A stretch of 13,396 nucleotides of DNA, from NCBI GenBank assembly GCA_000433415.1, contig FR890503.1:30508-43903 (forward strand), written 5' to 3'. The stretch is from Clostridium sp. CAG:448. GTDB lineage: Bacteria; Bacillota; Clostridia; Oscillospirales; CAG-272. The notes under the pieces are model-generated. The model was not told the DNA's origin, searched no databases, and saw only the letters and a program-made list of their open reading frames with translations. Both the position numbers and the translations under genes were made by a program. Of the stretch, positions 1 through 6,202 are shown one piece after another. How positions within the stretch are numbered: position 1 is the first letter of the stretch; each line of letters starts with the position of its first letter.

Positions 1-296
1 TCTGCAAATACAGCGGCAGAACGCCGGTTGTTCACCTGAAGGATTATGCGGGCGGTAAGAGTGACCATATGTATGAACTGATCGGTCTGGAGAGCGAAAA
101 GGAGAGCGCGCCTGCGCAGGCGTTTGAATTCCGTCCGGTCGGCTCCGGTTGTCAGGATATGCCGGGAATTATCCGTGCATCGGTCGATTCCGGTGCGGAG
201 TGGCTTTGTGTGGAACAGGACCAGCCGTCCATGGGACTTTCCCCGATGGAATGTGCGGAAAAAAGCAGAAATTATTTGCGTTCCATCGGATATTGA
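1..296 (+). CDS. Sugar phosphate isomerase/epimerase, C-terminal part (5' end outside window)
   Basis: The reading frame is open from base 3 to a TGA at 294-296 and gives the last ~97 residues of a protein that begins upstream of the window. It contains VVHLKDYAGG, the H-x-KD segment typical of the xylose isomerase-like TIM-barrel family (AP endonuclease family 2 fold). It also contains PVGSG, and further on WLCVEQD, where the family places the metal-binding glutamate. The C-terminus (AEKSRNYLRSIGY) matches the usual helical end of these enzymes. Such proteins isomerise or epimerise sugars or cyclitol ketones (for example IolE- and IolI-type enzymes), but the fragment does not reveal the substrate. 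A Gfo/Idh/MocA oxidoreductase follows after only 39 bp, a very common catabolic pairing, so an operon is likely. Family assignment is firm; the exact function is not. Confidence 0.85.
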   Translation, partial: CKYSGRTPVVHLKDYAGGKSDHMYELIGLESEKESAPAQAFEFRPVGSGCQDMPGIIRASVDSGAEWLCVEQDQPSMGLSPMECAEKSRNYLRSIGY

Positions 297-335
297 TAGA
301 AACAATTCAGTGATTATTAAATGGAGGATTGAAAA

Positions 336-1502
336 ATGGCAGAAAAAATGGATGCAAAACTGGATTATGCACACCAGGCAGTTGAGGAAAAGATAGATAC
401 TGATCGCAAACTGCGCGTCGGTATCATCGGGTGCGGCTGGATTGCCGGCTCACACATTGATTGCTATAAGCGTATGCCCGACGTGGAGGTGGTAGCGGGT
501 TGCGACCTGATTCCCGGCAAAGCGGCAAAATTTTTCCGTGACAACGGTGTGGCAGGCGTAAAAACGGATTATGCTTCACACAAAGAGATGCTGGATGACG
601 AATCCCTGCACCTGGATGCTGTTTCGGTCTGTACATACAACCGTCAGCACGCAATTCCGACCATTTATGCGTTGAAAAAAGGCGTAAATGTGTTGCTTGA
701 AAAGCCGTTCACGGTGACCCTGGATGAGGCGATCGAGGTGATGAAGGCGGAAAAGGAGAGCGGCAAAGTGCTTTCCATCGGATTCCAGCCGAGATTGGAT
801 GCCAATATGCAGATGATCAAAAAGATTGTGGAATCCGGCGAGCTTGGACAGGTGTACTATATTCAGACAGGCGGCGGTCGCCGTCGCGGCATTCCGACAC
901 CTTTCGGAACTTCCTTCATTGAGGACAGTACCGCAGGACTCGGTGCACTTGCGGACATCGGTTGCTATTCTCTGGACATGGTGCTCAATGCCGTCGGTTA
1001 TCCGAAGCCTTTGACCGTCACGGGTTACAAGAGCGATTTCTTCGGCAAGGATCCCGCCACATATCCCGACCATCCGGAGTATGCAAAACTGTTCGGCGTC
1101 GATGATTTTGCCGCTGCGTTTATCCGTCTGGAAGGCGGGATTATCCTGGACTTCCGCATTGCATGGGCAATGAACATCAATACCCCCGGCGATACCATTA
1201 TTTTGGGTACAAAAGCGGGACTCCGTATCCCGTCCACGGATTGCTGGAACGGTTCCGTCGGCGGTCCGATGCGGATTTACAAGACCATCGGCGGTGTGGA
1301 TATGGAATATGAGGTACCGATCATTCAGGATAACGGCAATCTGTTTGAAAAGAAGATCCGCTCTTTCCTGGATGCTGTCAAGTACGGCAGACCCGCACCG
1401 GTTCCGACCAGTCAGATCATCTATAACCAGGCAATTCTTGACGGTATTGCAAGATCTGCACGTGCCGGCAAGGAAGTGAAGATCTCCATCCCCAAGGTGT
1501 AA
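336..1502 (+). CDS. Gfo/Idh/MocA family NAD(P)-dependent oxidoreductase
   Basis: A 388-aa cytoplasmic oxidoreductase, close to the usual family length. The Rossmann motif GCGWIA (GxGxxA) lies at about residues 32-37 in the context VGIIGCGWIAGSHI. The family EKP motif, with the conserved lysine, is at 122-124 (LLEKPFTVTLDEA). The C-terminal alpha/beta domain has ALADIGCYSLD near 205-214, a D-x-G-x-Y active-site element of the kind seen in glucose-fructose oxidoreductase relatives. Family members oxidise or reduce hydroxyl groups of sugars, inositols or amino sugars using NAD(P). The substrate cannot be read from sequence. The start is fixed by GGAGG at 323-327, 8 nt before ATG 336. The first ~25 residues are a charged extension before the Rossmann strand. 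It follows the isomerase fragment by 39 bp and is closed by a terminator, so it is probably the last gene of a sugar-catabolic operon. Confidence 0.93.
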   Translation: MAEKMDAKLDYAHQAVEEKIDTDRKLRVGIIGCGWIAGSHIDCYKRMPDVEVVAGCDLIPGKAAKFFRDNGVAGVKTDYASHKEMLDDESLHLDAVSVCTYNRQHAIPTIYALKKGVNVLLEKPFTVTLDEAIEVMKAEKESGKVLSIGFQPRLDANMQMIKKIVESGELGQVYYIQTGGGRRRGIPTPFGTSFIEDSTAGLGALADIGCYSLDMVLNAVGYPKPLTVTGYKSDFFGKDPATYPDHPEYAKLFGVDDFAAAFIRLEGGIILDFRIAWAMNINTPGDTIILGTKAGLRIPSTDCWNGSVGGPMRIYKTIGGVDMEYEVPIIQDNGNLFEKKIRSFLDAVKYGRPAPVPTSQIIYNQAILDGIARSARAGKEVKISIPKV

Positions 1503-1523
1503 TTTTTGGATAGAGACCCTGTT

Positions 1524-1581
1524 AATCAAAAAGAGAGTATTTTTCTGTTTTACGACGGAGAGATTCTCTCTTTTTTTGATT
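1524..1581 (+). terminator. Terminator after the oxidoreductase operon
   Basis: AATCAAAAAGAGAG (1524-1537) can pair with CTCTCTTTTTTTGATT (1566-1581) across a ~28-nt loop. A smaller nested hairpin, GAGAG-ATT-CTCTC (1558-1570), runs straight into a seven-T tract (1571-1577). Either fold gives an intrinsic terminator for the upstream operon. The two folds exclude each other. Confidence 0.75.
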
Positions 1582-1597
1582 TTGTCTGTCTGAAGCG

Positions 1598-1614
1598 GTT
1601 TTGTTCTTCAAAAC
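1598..1614. promoter_or_regulatory. Candidate TetR operator dyad upstream of the regulator gene
   Basis: GTTTTG-TTCTT-CAAAAC is a perfect 6-bp inverted repeat with a 5-bp spacer, 51 bp before the regulator's start codon. Its size and place suit an autoregulatory operator for a TetR-family protein. TTGTTC (1601-1606), inside the dyad, is a poor -35 candidate with no good -10 at standard spacing, so the regulator's promoter is uncertain. Confidence 0.4.
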
Positions 1615-1664
1615 AGGTTCATAATTTTATGCCATAATGAATCCGCACGGAAGGAGGAATGCGT

Positions 1665-2234
1665 ATGTCACAGATTACAAAAAAGGCACTGGAAGCCTCA
1701 CTCAAAAAACTGTTACTGAAAAAACCGCTGAATAAGATTACCATCAATGATATTACGGAAGACTGCGGGATTAACCGTATGACCTTCTATTACCATTTCA
1801 AGGATATTTACGATCTTGTGGAATGGGTCTGTATTCAGGACGCGTCCGAGGCGTTGGATGAGAAAAAGACTTACGAAACCTGGGAACAGGGTTTTGTACA
1901 GATTTTCTTTGCCGTGCGTGAAAACAGACCTTTTATCATGAATGTTTACCGTTGCGTCAGCAGAGAGCGTGTGGAAAAATATCTGGCGCCTCTTGCGGAT
2001 GAACTGATCCGTGGCGTGATTGAAGAAAAGGCACAGGGCATGCAGGTATTGGAAGCCGATAAGCGTTTTATTGCCAAGGTATACGGATATGTGTTTGTGG
2101 GTCTGATGTTGGAATGGATCGGCAACGATATGAAAGAAGATCCCGTGGAGCTGGTCGATCGTCTGGCATTGGTTATCAAGGGAGATGTGACTTCGGCATT
2201 GGAAAGATTCCGGACAGACCGCAGATTCGGCTGA
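1665..2234 (+). CDS. TetR/AcrR-family transcriptional regulator, DhaS-like
   Basis: A DNA-binding regulator of 189 aa. The N-terminal helix-turn-helix spans roughly residues 10-50 and includes ITINDITEDCG and NRMTFYYHFKDIYDL, the recognition-helix signature (TFYYHFKD) of TetR proteins. The opening SQITKKALEASLKKLLLKKP and the downstream DLVEWV resemble the DhaS subgroup, in which the C-terminal domain senses ligand. In the well-known DhaS system the protein activates dihydroxyacetone kinase genes, but there are no dha genes here. I chose ATG 1665 over ATG 1659 because AAGGAGG (1651-1657) leaves 7 nt to 1665 and only 1 nt to 1659. The oleate hydratase gene starts 165 bp downstream on the same strand, so the regulator probably controls that gene in response to a fatty acid. 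That target is inference. Confidence 0.9.
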   Translation: MSQITKKALEASLKKLLLKKPLNKITINDITEDCGINRMTFYYHFKDIYDLVEWVCIQDASEALDEKKTYETWEQGFVQIFFAVRENRPFIMNVYRCVSRERVEKYLAPLADELIRGVIEEKAQGMQVLEADKRFIAKVYGYVFVGLMLEWIGNDMKEDPVELVDRLALVIKGDVTSALERFRTDRRFG

Positions 2235-2279
2235 AGCCTTATCAAAACGGCAGAAATGATAAAATTTTATACAAATTAA

Positions 2280-2310
2280 CCCCCCGTGATAGGTTTTTTA
2301 TCACGGGGGG
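2280..2310. terminator. Perfect 12-bp hairpin between tetR and ohyA
   Basis: CCCCCCGTGATA (2280-2291) and TATCACGGGGGG (2299-2310) are perfect complements around a 7-nt loop GGTTTTT. The stem is strong, but no proper T tract follows on either strand. It ends 11 bp before the -35 of the ohyA promoter. It may terminate the regulator transcript or serve as a DNA or RNA control site for ohyA. Confidence 0.6.
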
Positions 2311-2321
2311 ATTTCTGCTGA

Positions 2322-2350
2322 TTGCATAAGCCGAACGGGTGTGGTACAAT
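2322..2350 (+). promoter_or_regulatory. Promoter of ohyA
   Basis: TTGCAT (2322-2327) and TACAAT (2345-2350) are separated by exactly 17 bp, a good sigma-A-type promoter 50 bp before the ohyA start codon. It means ohyA can be transcribed independently of the upstream regulator. Confidence 0.75.
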
Positions 2351-2399
2351 CATGACAGTGAGAGGCGAAAAGCCCGAAAGAAATACAGGAGGAACAAAT

Positions 2400-4193
2400 A
2401 TGTATTATTCCGCAGGAACCTATGAATCATTTGCACGCCCCGAGAAGCCGTTGGGTGTGGACAAAAAATCTGCCTATATCATCGGTACCGGGCTTGCCGG
2501 ACTGACTGCCGCCTTTTATCTGGTACGTGACGGACAGATGAAGGGAGAGCACATTCACCTTCTGGAAAAGCTGGATATTGCCGGCGGTAGCTGCGACGGC
2601 AGAAAAGATGTGACCAAGGGATTTTATATGCGCGGCGGTCGTGAAATGGATAACCACTTTGAGGTAATGTGGGATGTATTCCGTGACGTACCATCCATTG
2701 AAACGCCGGATGTTTCTGTACTGGACGAGTACTATTGGCTGAATAAACATGACCCCAACTATTCTCTGTGCCGTGCAACCGTCAATTGCGGAGAGGATGC
2801 GCATACAGACAAAAAGTTTACGCTGGATAAAGAATCTGCACTGGCGCTGTCCCGCCTGTTTATCACACCGGAGAAGGATCTGGAGGACAAGAAGATCGAA
2901 GAAGTTCTGCCGGAATCCTTCTGGAGTACAAACTTCTGGCTGTATTGGCAAACCATGTTTGCGTTCCAGAAATGGTCCAGTGCACTGGAGATGAAGCGCT
3001 ATCTTTGCAGATACGTGCATCACATTGACGGACTTCCCGATTTTTCTGCACTGCGCTTTACAAAATACAATCAGTACGAGAGCATGATTCTTCCGCTTTG
3101 CAAGTACCTGGAAGCACACGGTGTGCGTATTGAGTACGGTATGGACGTCAAAAACGTAATCATTGAAGAGGAAGGCGGTAAGAAGGTCGCAAAGCAGATC
3201 GTTTATGTCAAGGACGGTCAGGAGCAGACCATTGATCTTGTGGAAGACGATTTGGTCTTTATCACAAACGGTTGCTGCACCGATACTTCCTGCTATGGGG
3301 ATCAGACGCATGCGCCCGATCTGTCCGGCATCCGGAACGGTGTGGGTGAGTCGTGGGATCTGTGGAAAAATATCGCAAAGCAGGCAAAACACGGTGAATA
3401 CGGAAATCCTGACACCTTCTGCGGAGATTTTGAAGCGACCAACTGGATGAGCGCAACCGTGGAAACCTCCAATGAGGAGATCATCCAGTATATCATGAAG
3501 ATATGCAAGAGAGATCCGCGCGAAGGAAAAGTGACAACGGGCGGTATCGTGACGGTCAAGGACAGCGTCAACGACTGGTATCTGTCCTGGACAATCAACC
3601 GCCAGCCTCAGTTCAAAGCACAGGATCGCAATACGGTTCTGGTTTGGGTATATGCATTGCATACCGATGTGCCCGGCAACTATGTCAAAAAGCCGATGCG
3701 GGAGTGCACCGGCGAGGAAGTCTGCCGCGAATGGCTGTATCATATCGGCGTACCGACTGACCGGATCGAGGAACTTGCGAAAAATGCATGCAATACCACA
3801 ACGGCATTCATGCCCTATATCAATGCATTCTTCCAGCCGCGTAAGAACGAAGACCGTCCCCGTATCGTTCCGGACGGTGCCGTCAACTTCGCATTTATCG
3901 GTCAGTTTGCGGAAACACCCCGCGATACCATTTTCACAACCGAGTATTCGATGCGTACCGGTATGGAATCCGTCTACACGCTGTTGAATGTCGACCGCGG
4001 TGTTCCGGAGGTCTGGGGTAGCCAGTATGATGTACGTGAGCTGCTGCGTGCCTGCTATTATGCAATCGACAAGCGGCCGATCACCGATATCAAACTTTCG
4101 TTCAAGGAAAAAGAAGTGTTGAAGTTGCTTCTGAAAAAGGTGAAGGGAACCGATGTAGAGCTTTGGCTCCGTGAAAGCGGTTTGATCGAGTAA
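2400..4193 (+). CDS. ohyA: Oleate hydratase (myosin-cross-reactive antigen family)
   Basis: An FAD-dependent hydratase that adds water to the cis-9 double bond of unsaturated fatty acids, for example oleate to 10-hydroxystearate, and so detoxifies antimicrobial fatty acids at the membrane surface. The product is 597 aa; the Staphylococcus aureus enzyme is about 591. The FAD Rossmann motif IIGTGLAGLTAAFYL starts near residue 27. The RGGREM loop is at 78-83, with Glu82 in the position of the glutamate needed for FAD activation. Tyr201 in EMKRYL matches the catalytic tyrosine. Both numbers equal those I recall for S. aureus OhyA. Other family blocks are LDEYYWLNKHDPNYSLCR (109-125) and the C-terminal FIGQFAETPRDTIFTTEYS. 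AGGAGG (2387-2392) lies 7 nt before ATG 2400. An upstream in-frame TTG at 2322 overlaps the promoter and is rejected as the start. The gene has its own promoter and is followed by a terminator. Confidence 0.97.
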   Translation: MYYSAGTYESFARPEKPLGVDKKSAYIIGTGLAGLTAAFYLVRDGQMKGEHIHLLEKLDIAGGSCDGRKDVTKGFYMRGGREMDNHFEVMWDVFRDVPSIETPDVSVLDEYYWLNKHDPNYSLCRATVNCGEDAHTDKKFTLDKESALALSRLFITPEKDLEDKKIEEVLPESFWSTNFWLYWQTMFAFQKWSSALEMKRYLCRYVHHIDGLPDFSALRFTKYNQYESMILPLCKYLEAHGVRIEYGMDVKNVIIEEEGGKKVAKQIVYVKDGQEQTIDLVEDDLVFITNGCCTDTSCYGDQTHAPDLSGIRNGVGESWDLWKNIAKQAKHGEYGNPDTFCGDFEATNWMSATVETSNEEIIQYIMKICKRDPREGKVTTGGIVTVKDSVNDWYLSWTINRQPQFKAQDRNTVLVWVYALHTDVPGNYVKKPMRECTGEEVCREWLYHIGVPTDRIEELAKNACNTTTAFMPYINAFFQPRKNEDRPRIVPDGAVNFAFIGQFAETPRDTIFTTEYSMRTGMESVYTLLNVDRGVPEVWGSQYDVRELLRACYYAIDKRPITDIKLSFKEKEVLKLLLKKVKGTDVELWLRESGLIE

Positions 4194-4218
4194 TCGGATC
4201 CTTTGCTGTAAGTATGGT

Positions 4219-4250
4219 CAAAAGGGGCTGTTACATGCCCCTTTTGTTTT
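4219..4250. terminator. Bidirectional terminator between ohyA and the small minus-strand gene
   Basis: CAAAAGGGGC (4219-4228) pairs perfectly with GCCCCTTTTG (4237-4246) around an 8-nt loop, followed by TTTT (4247-4250). The A-run in the left arm gives T residues when read on the minus strand. The hairpin lies between the stop codons of two convergent genes, so it probably ends both transcripts. Confidence 0.88.
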
Positions 4251-4257
4251 ACGGTCC

Positions 4258-4530
4258 TTATTCGCCGTACAATTCCATGTAATCATTCACAATGTCCTGC
4301 AGATTTGTAGGAGTTGCCTTACCGGATACCAGTTTTTTGAACAGAGTAACCGCCAGATCAATTTCGTAACCGCACTTGCAGATGCGGTGTCCGCCGAACC
4401 CACTTACACCGATTGCAAATCCGCCATTCGCATACGTCCGTTTTCCCATGCAGTACAGGGTATATGTTACGGTTCGCTGATTGACCGTGCATGCTTCTGT
4501 GCAGATTTTTAATAAGCATCTGGGTATCAT
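4258..4530 (-). CDS. Small cysteine-containing protein, 90 aa, unknown function (possibly DUF6514-like)
   Basis: The start ATG (complement of 4528-4530) is preceded on the minus strand by AAGGAG with 7-nt spacing, so an in-frame ATG 24 bases further upstream is not favoured. An extended -10 promoter sits ~56 bases upstream. The protein has six cysteines (residues 5, 10, 14, 27, 51, 53), including CKC at 51-53. A glycine-rich middle (GGFAIGVSGFGGH) is followed by an amphipathic C-terminal helix region (AVTLFKKLVSG, then TPTNLQDIVNDYMELYGE). The order of a short beta-rich half, then xxLFxxLxxxxATPxxLxDIVxDYM, reminds me of the small Firmicutes family DUF6514. That resemblance is from memory and weak. 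No signal peptide or membrane segment is seen. Promoter, ribosome site and terminator all agree, so it is probably a real gene; its function is unknown. Confidence 0.72.
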   Translation of the reverse strand: MIPRCLLKICTEACTVNQRTVTYTLYCMGKRTYANGGFAIGVSGFGGHRICKCGYEIDLAVTLFKKLVSGKATPTNLQDIVNDYMELYGE

Positions 4531-4585
4531 TTTCTGTCTCCTTTGTTGCGTCAAAATCAGATTTGTAATCAGAAACCTTTTATAT

Positions 4586-4594
4586 ATTATATCA
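4586..4594 (-). promoter_or_regulatory. Extended -10 promoter of the 90-aa minus-strand gene
   Basis: Read on the minus strand, the bases are TGA-TATAAT, a perfect -10 hexamer with the TGn extension. No good -35 lies 17 bp upstream, which the extended -10 could offset. The predicted leader is about 50 nt. Confidence 0.6.
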
Positions 4595-4622
4595 CATTTT
4601 GCAAGTGTGTGGTTTTTGAAAG

Positions 4623-4645
4623 ATTCGACGAAATTGACGTCGAAT
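4623..4645. repeat. 8-bp inverted repeat, possible operator
   Basis: ATTCGACG (4623-4630) and CGTCGAAT (4638-4645) are perfect complements with a 7-bp spacer, giving a 23-bp dyad in otherwise AT-rich DNA. It lies upstream of both divergent promoters, so it could bind a dimeric regulator of either gene. A related sequence, CGTCAAATTTCGT, occurs at 4687-4699; it is close to the reverse complement of the dyad core 4628-4639, with one extra A. Confidence 0.45.
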
Positions 4646-4734
4646 TCTGTAGTATCTGATTTGATTGACCAAAATTCTCAGTTGTTCGTCAAATTTCGTA
4701 TTCCATTTATTGCCATTCGGGGCATTTCCATATC

Positions 4735-4776
4735 GTTATTTACAAAATAAACAAATATTATTTACAAACAAATAAC
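4735..4776. repeat. Paired TTATTTACAAA direct repeats inside a GTTATTT/AAATAAC dyad
   Basis: TTATTTACAAA occurs at 4736-4746 and again, identical, at 4758-4768, a 22-bp period (about two helical turns). The block is bounded by GTTATTT (4735-4741) and its complement AAATAAC (4770-4776). Phased repeats of this type can bind two protein dimers on one DNA face. Chance is also possible given the AT content. Confidence 0.4.
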
Positions 4777-4862
4777 ATTTTTTGCAGAACTCAATATTTA
4801 CTATTTTTTTATGTCAAAATCCTTATTAGCTCAATTTTTTACACATTTTCTGCACAAAAATC

Positions 4863-4882
4863 AAAAAACAGGCTTGTTTTTT
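4863..4882. repeat. A/T hairpin AAAAAACA-GGCT-TGTTTTTT
   Basis: AAAAAACA (4863-4870) and TGTTTTTT (4875-4882) are perfect complements around a 4-nt loop. The stem is almost all A-T, so it would be a weak terminator. It could end stray transcription or form a protein site about 110 bp before the promoter of the 343-aa gene. Confidence 0.4.
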
Positions 4883-4992
4883 ATACAATAATCTGTACAT
4901 TATGATCTGGATTTTCAATTTCTTAAAAAAATGAATTCATTTTTTCAAAATTGCAAAAAATGTCGTTTTTTGTGTTATTGACAAGCCGAATC

Positions 4993-5021
4993 TTGACAAA
5001 TGGAGCAGAATCATGTATAAT
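4993..5021 (+). promoter_or_regulatory. Consensus promoter of the 343-aa gene
   Basis: TTGACA (4993-4998), a 17-bp spacer and TATAAT (5016-5021) match the sigma-A consensus exactly, with a TG (5014-5015) directly before the -10. A second TTGACA lies 15 bp upstream at 4978-4983 and has no matching -10. The predicted start is about 25 nt before the ribosome site. Confidence 0.88.
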
Positions 5022-5053
5022 GCGTAACCAGAGATCAGAGGAGGACTACAAAT

Positions 5054-6085
5054 ATGAATCCACAAAAGAATGCAGAAAATGTACAAGTTGTACACGACGG
5101 TGAAAAAGAAGGGGAGGAAAGCCGCCGAATTTTGGCAGACATGTTTTTGTTCGTCGGAGGATCCAAGACAGAAATCATTGCAGACAGAACTGTTTATCGC
5201 CACGACGCCGGGGACAAATCCTTTGTTTCACTCTCACGGATGCAAAAACGGGAATGCGCATTCCTGTCTTCCTATTTGTGTATGCAGGACAATAAACCCG
5301 GTATCTGCCGCGCGGATCGGCAGGCAGTGTTTTTAAGCAATGCTGCAATGTCCACGACGGGTCTTTGTCTTGGAATTTTGGTTCCGGTGAGAACCGCTTC
5401 CTTTCCGGAGATCATTTCTGCCGTTTCTCAATCTTCTTATCAATCCGTTCAGTTGTCTTCCGCGGCAAGGCATGGGTTCCGTATGCCGGCAATGCCACCG
5501 TCTGAGGATTCGCATGTCAAGTTGGTAAATGATATTTTTTCTTTTCTCTATACTTATGCGGACACGGATTTTGCCTACAGACCGGACATCCGCGGTTCTC
5601 TGAGTGCAACTGCGTACCTGCGGAAGGACCTTGTCCGGATTGCGGAGTTCGTGGATGTATTGTTGGTTGACCGTTCCGATATTCCGACGGGAACACGGAT
5701 TCTGACCAGGGATGTGTACCAGATGCGTTCCATTGACTTTTCACTATTGAAAGTCTTTTCCACCGCACTCATGATGTATCTGCGTGACCGTCTGAAAAAC
5801 AAAACGCTTGAAATGAATCTGTCCGTGCAGGACGGACTGTTGGTTGCCACCTTTTCCGGTACACTTTTACGGGGAGAGCCGGTTTGTGTGCCTGAAAAGG
5901 AACGATTTTTCCGGTATTTTTCCGAGGTGACTGACCGCCTGACGGCACAGCTTTCGGTCAATGTCAATTACAGACATCTGACGGTTACATTGGTGCCTTA
6001 CCGTTATAATCCGACAAGCGCGGGAGAACTGCATGCGGATCTGACCGAGGTGCTTTTTCTGAACGATTTGCATACAGAGGAATAA
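5054..6085 (+). CDS. Unrecognised 343-aa cytoplasmic protein
   Basis: I do not recognise this protein. A perfect-consensus promoter 33 bp upstream and AGAGGAGG (5037-5044) with 9-nt spacing to ATG 5054 make it a real, probably well-expressed gene. No signal peptide or membrane helix is seen. The N-terminus (1-25) is charged and looks disordered. A first domain of about 110 residues (~27-140) contains FVSLSRMQKRECAF and a hydrophobic segment, TTGLCLGILVPV. A second half (~150-335) starts with a hydrophobic VNDIFSFLYTY and has a regular helical stretch around 185-245 (LVRIAEFVDVLLVDRSDIP, then SIDFSLLKVFSTALMMYLRD). It ends in a strand-rich region (LSVQDGLLVATFSGTL, NVNYRHLTVTLVPYR). A degenerate sensor or kinase-like fold is conceivable, but the ATP-binding N and G boxes are absent. 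The gene stands alone between divergent regulatory DNA and a convergent tRNA gene. Confidence 0.85.
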   Translation: MNPQKNAENVQVVHDGEKEGEESRRILADMFLFVGGSKTEIIADRTVYRHDAGDKSFVSLSRMQKRECAFLSSYLCMQDNKPGICRADRQAVFLSNAAMSTTGLCLGILVPVRTASFPEIISAVSQSSYQSVQLSSAARHGFRMPAMPPSEDSHVKLVNDIFSFLYTYADTDFAYRPDIRGSLSATAYLRKDLVRIAEFVDVLLVDRSDIPTGTRILTRDVYQMRSIDFSLLKVFSTALMMYLRDRLKNKTLEMNLSVQDGLLVATFSGTLLRGEPVCVPEKERFFRYFSEVTDRLTAQLSVNVNYRHLTVTLVPYRYNPTSAGELHADLTEVLFLNDLHTEE

Positions 6086-6156
6086 ACAGAGAAATAAAAT
6101 GATACAAATGCTTGGATATTATGTATTACCAAAAAACGCTTTGACCGCAAAAAAAC

Positions 6157-6185
6157 ATCCCCGCAAACGCAAGTTTTGCGGGGGT
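6157..6185 (-). terminator. Hairpin terminator facing the minus strand
   Basis: CCCCGCAAA (6159-6167) pairs with TTTGCGGGG (6175-6183), extended by AT at 6157-6158 against GT at 6184-6185. On the minus strand the stem is followed by a U-run (plus-strand A-run at 6149-6155). On the plus strand no U-run follows, so it best suits read-through from the minus-strand tRNA-Gly. It may still help end the convergent 343-aa gene's transcript. Confidence 0.75.
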
Positions 6186-6202
6186 GCTCTCTCAAATATC
6201 CG

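Larger units (their letters stand above)
4531..5053. other. AT-rich divergent intergenic region, ~520 bp
   Basis: This stretch separates two divergent genes and is much richer in A and T than its neighbours. No convincing coding region was found: a plus-strand frame at 4481-4750 has no ribosome site and overlaps the minus-strand gene antisense. It holds the extended -10 for the minus-strand gene (4586-4594) and the consensus promoter for the 343-aa gene (4993-5021). It also holds three dyads (4623-4645, 4735-4776, 4863-4882) and long A and T runs around 4920-4975 that could act as a curved or UP-element-like segment. Confidence 0.7.

Noticed and set aside
1659..1664. ATG 1659 as the start of the TetR-family gene
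   Set aside because: It is only 1 nt after the AAGGAGG ribosome site; ATG 1665 has 7-nt spacing and gives the usual N-terminus.
2322..2399. In-frame TTG start extending ohyA by 26 residues
   Set aside because: The TTG is the -35 box of a good promoter, the extra residues resemble no family sequence, and ATG 2400 has AGGAGG at 7 nt and the expected family length.
2427..3743. Minus-strand frame of 438 codons opposite ohyA
   Set aside because: It is antisense to a certain oleate hydratase and has no recognisable motifs.
4481..4750. Plus-strand frame of 89 codons in the AT-rich region
   Set aside because: It has no ribosome site, overlaps the minus-strand gene antisense, and its sequence looks like translated AT-rich DNA.
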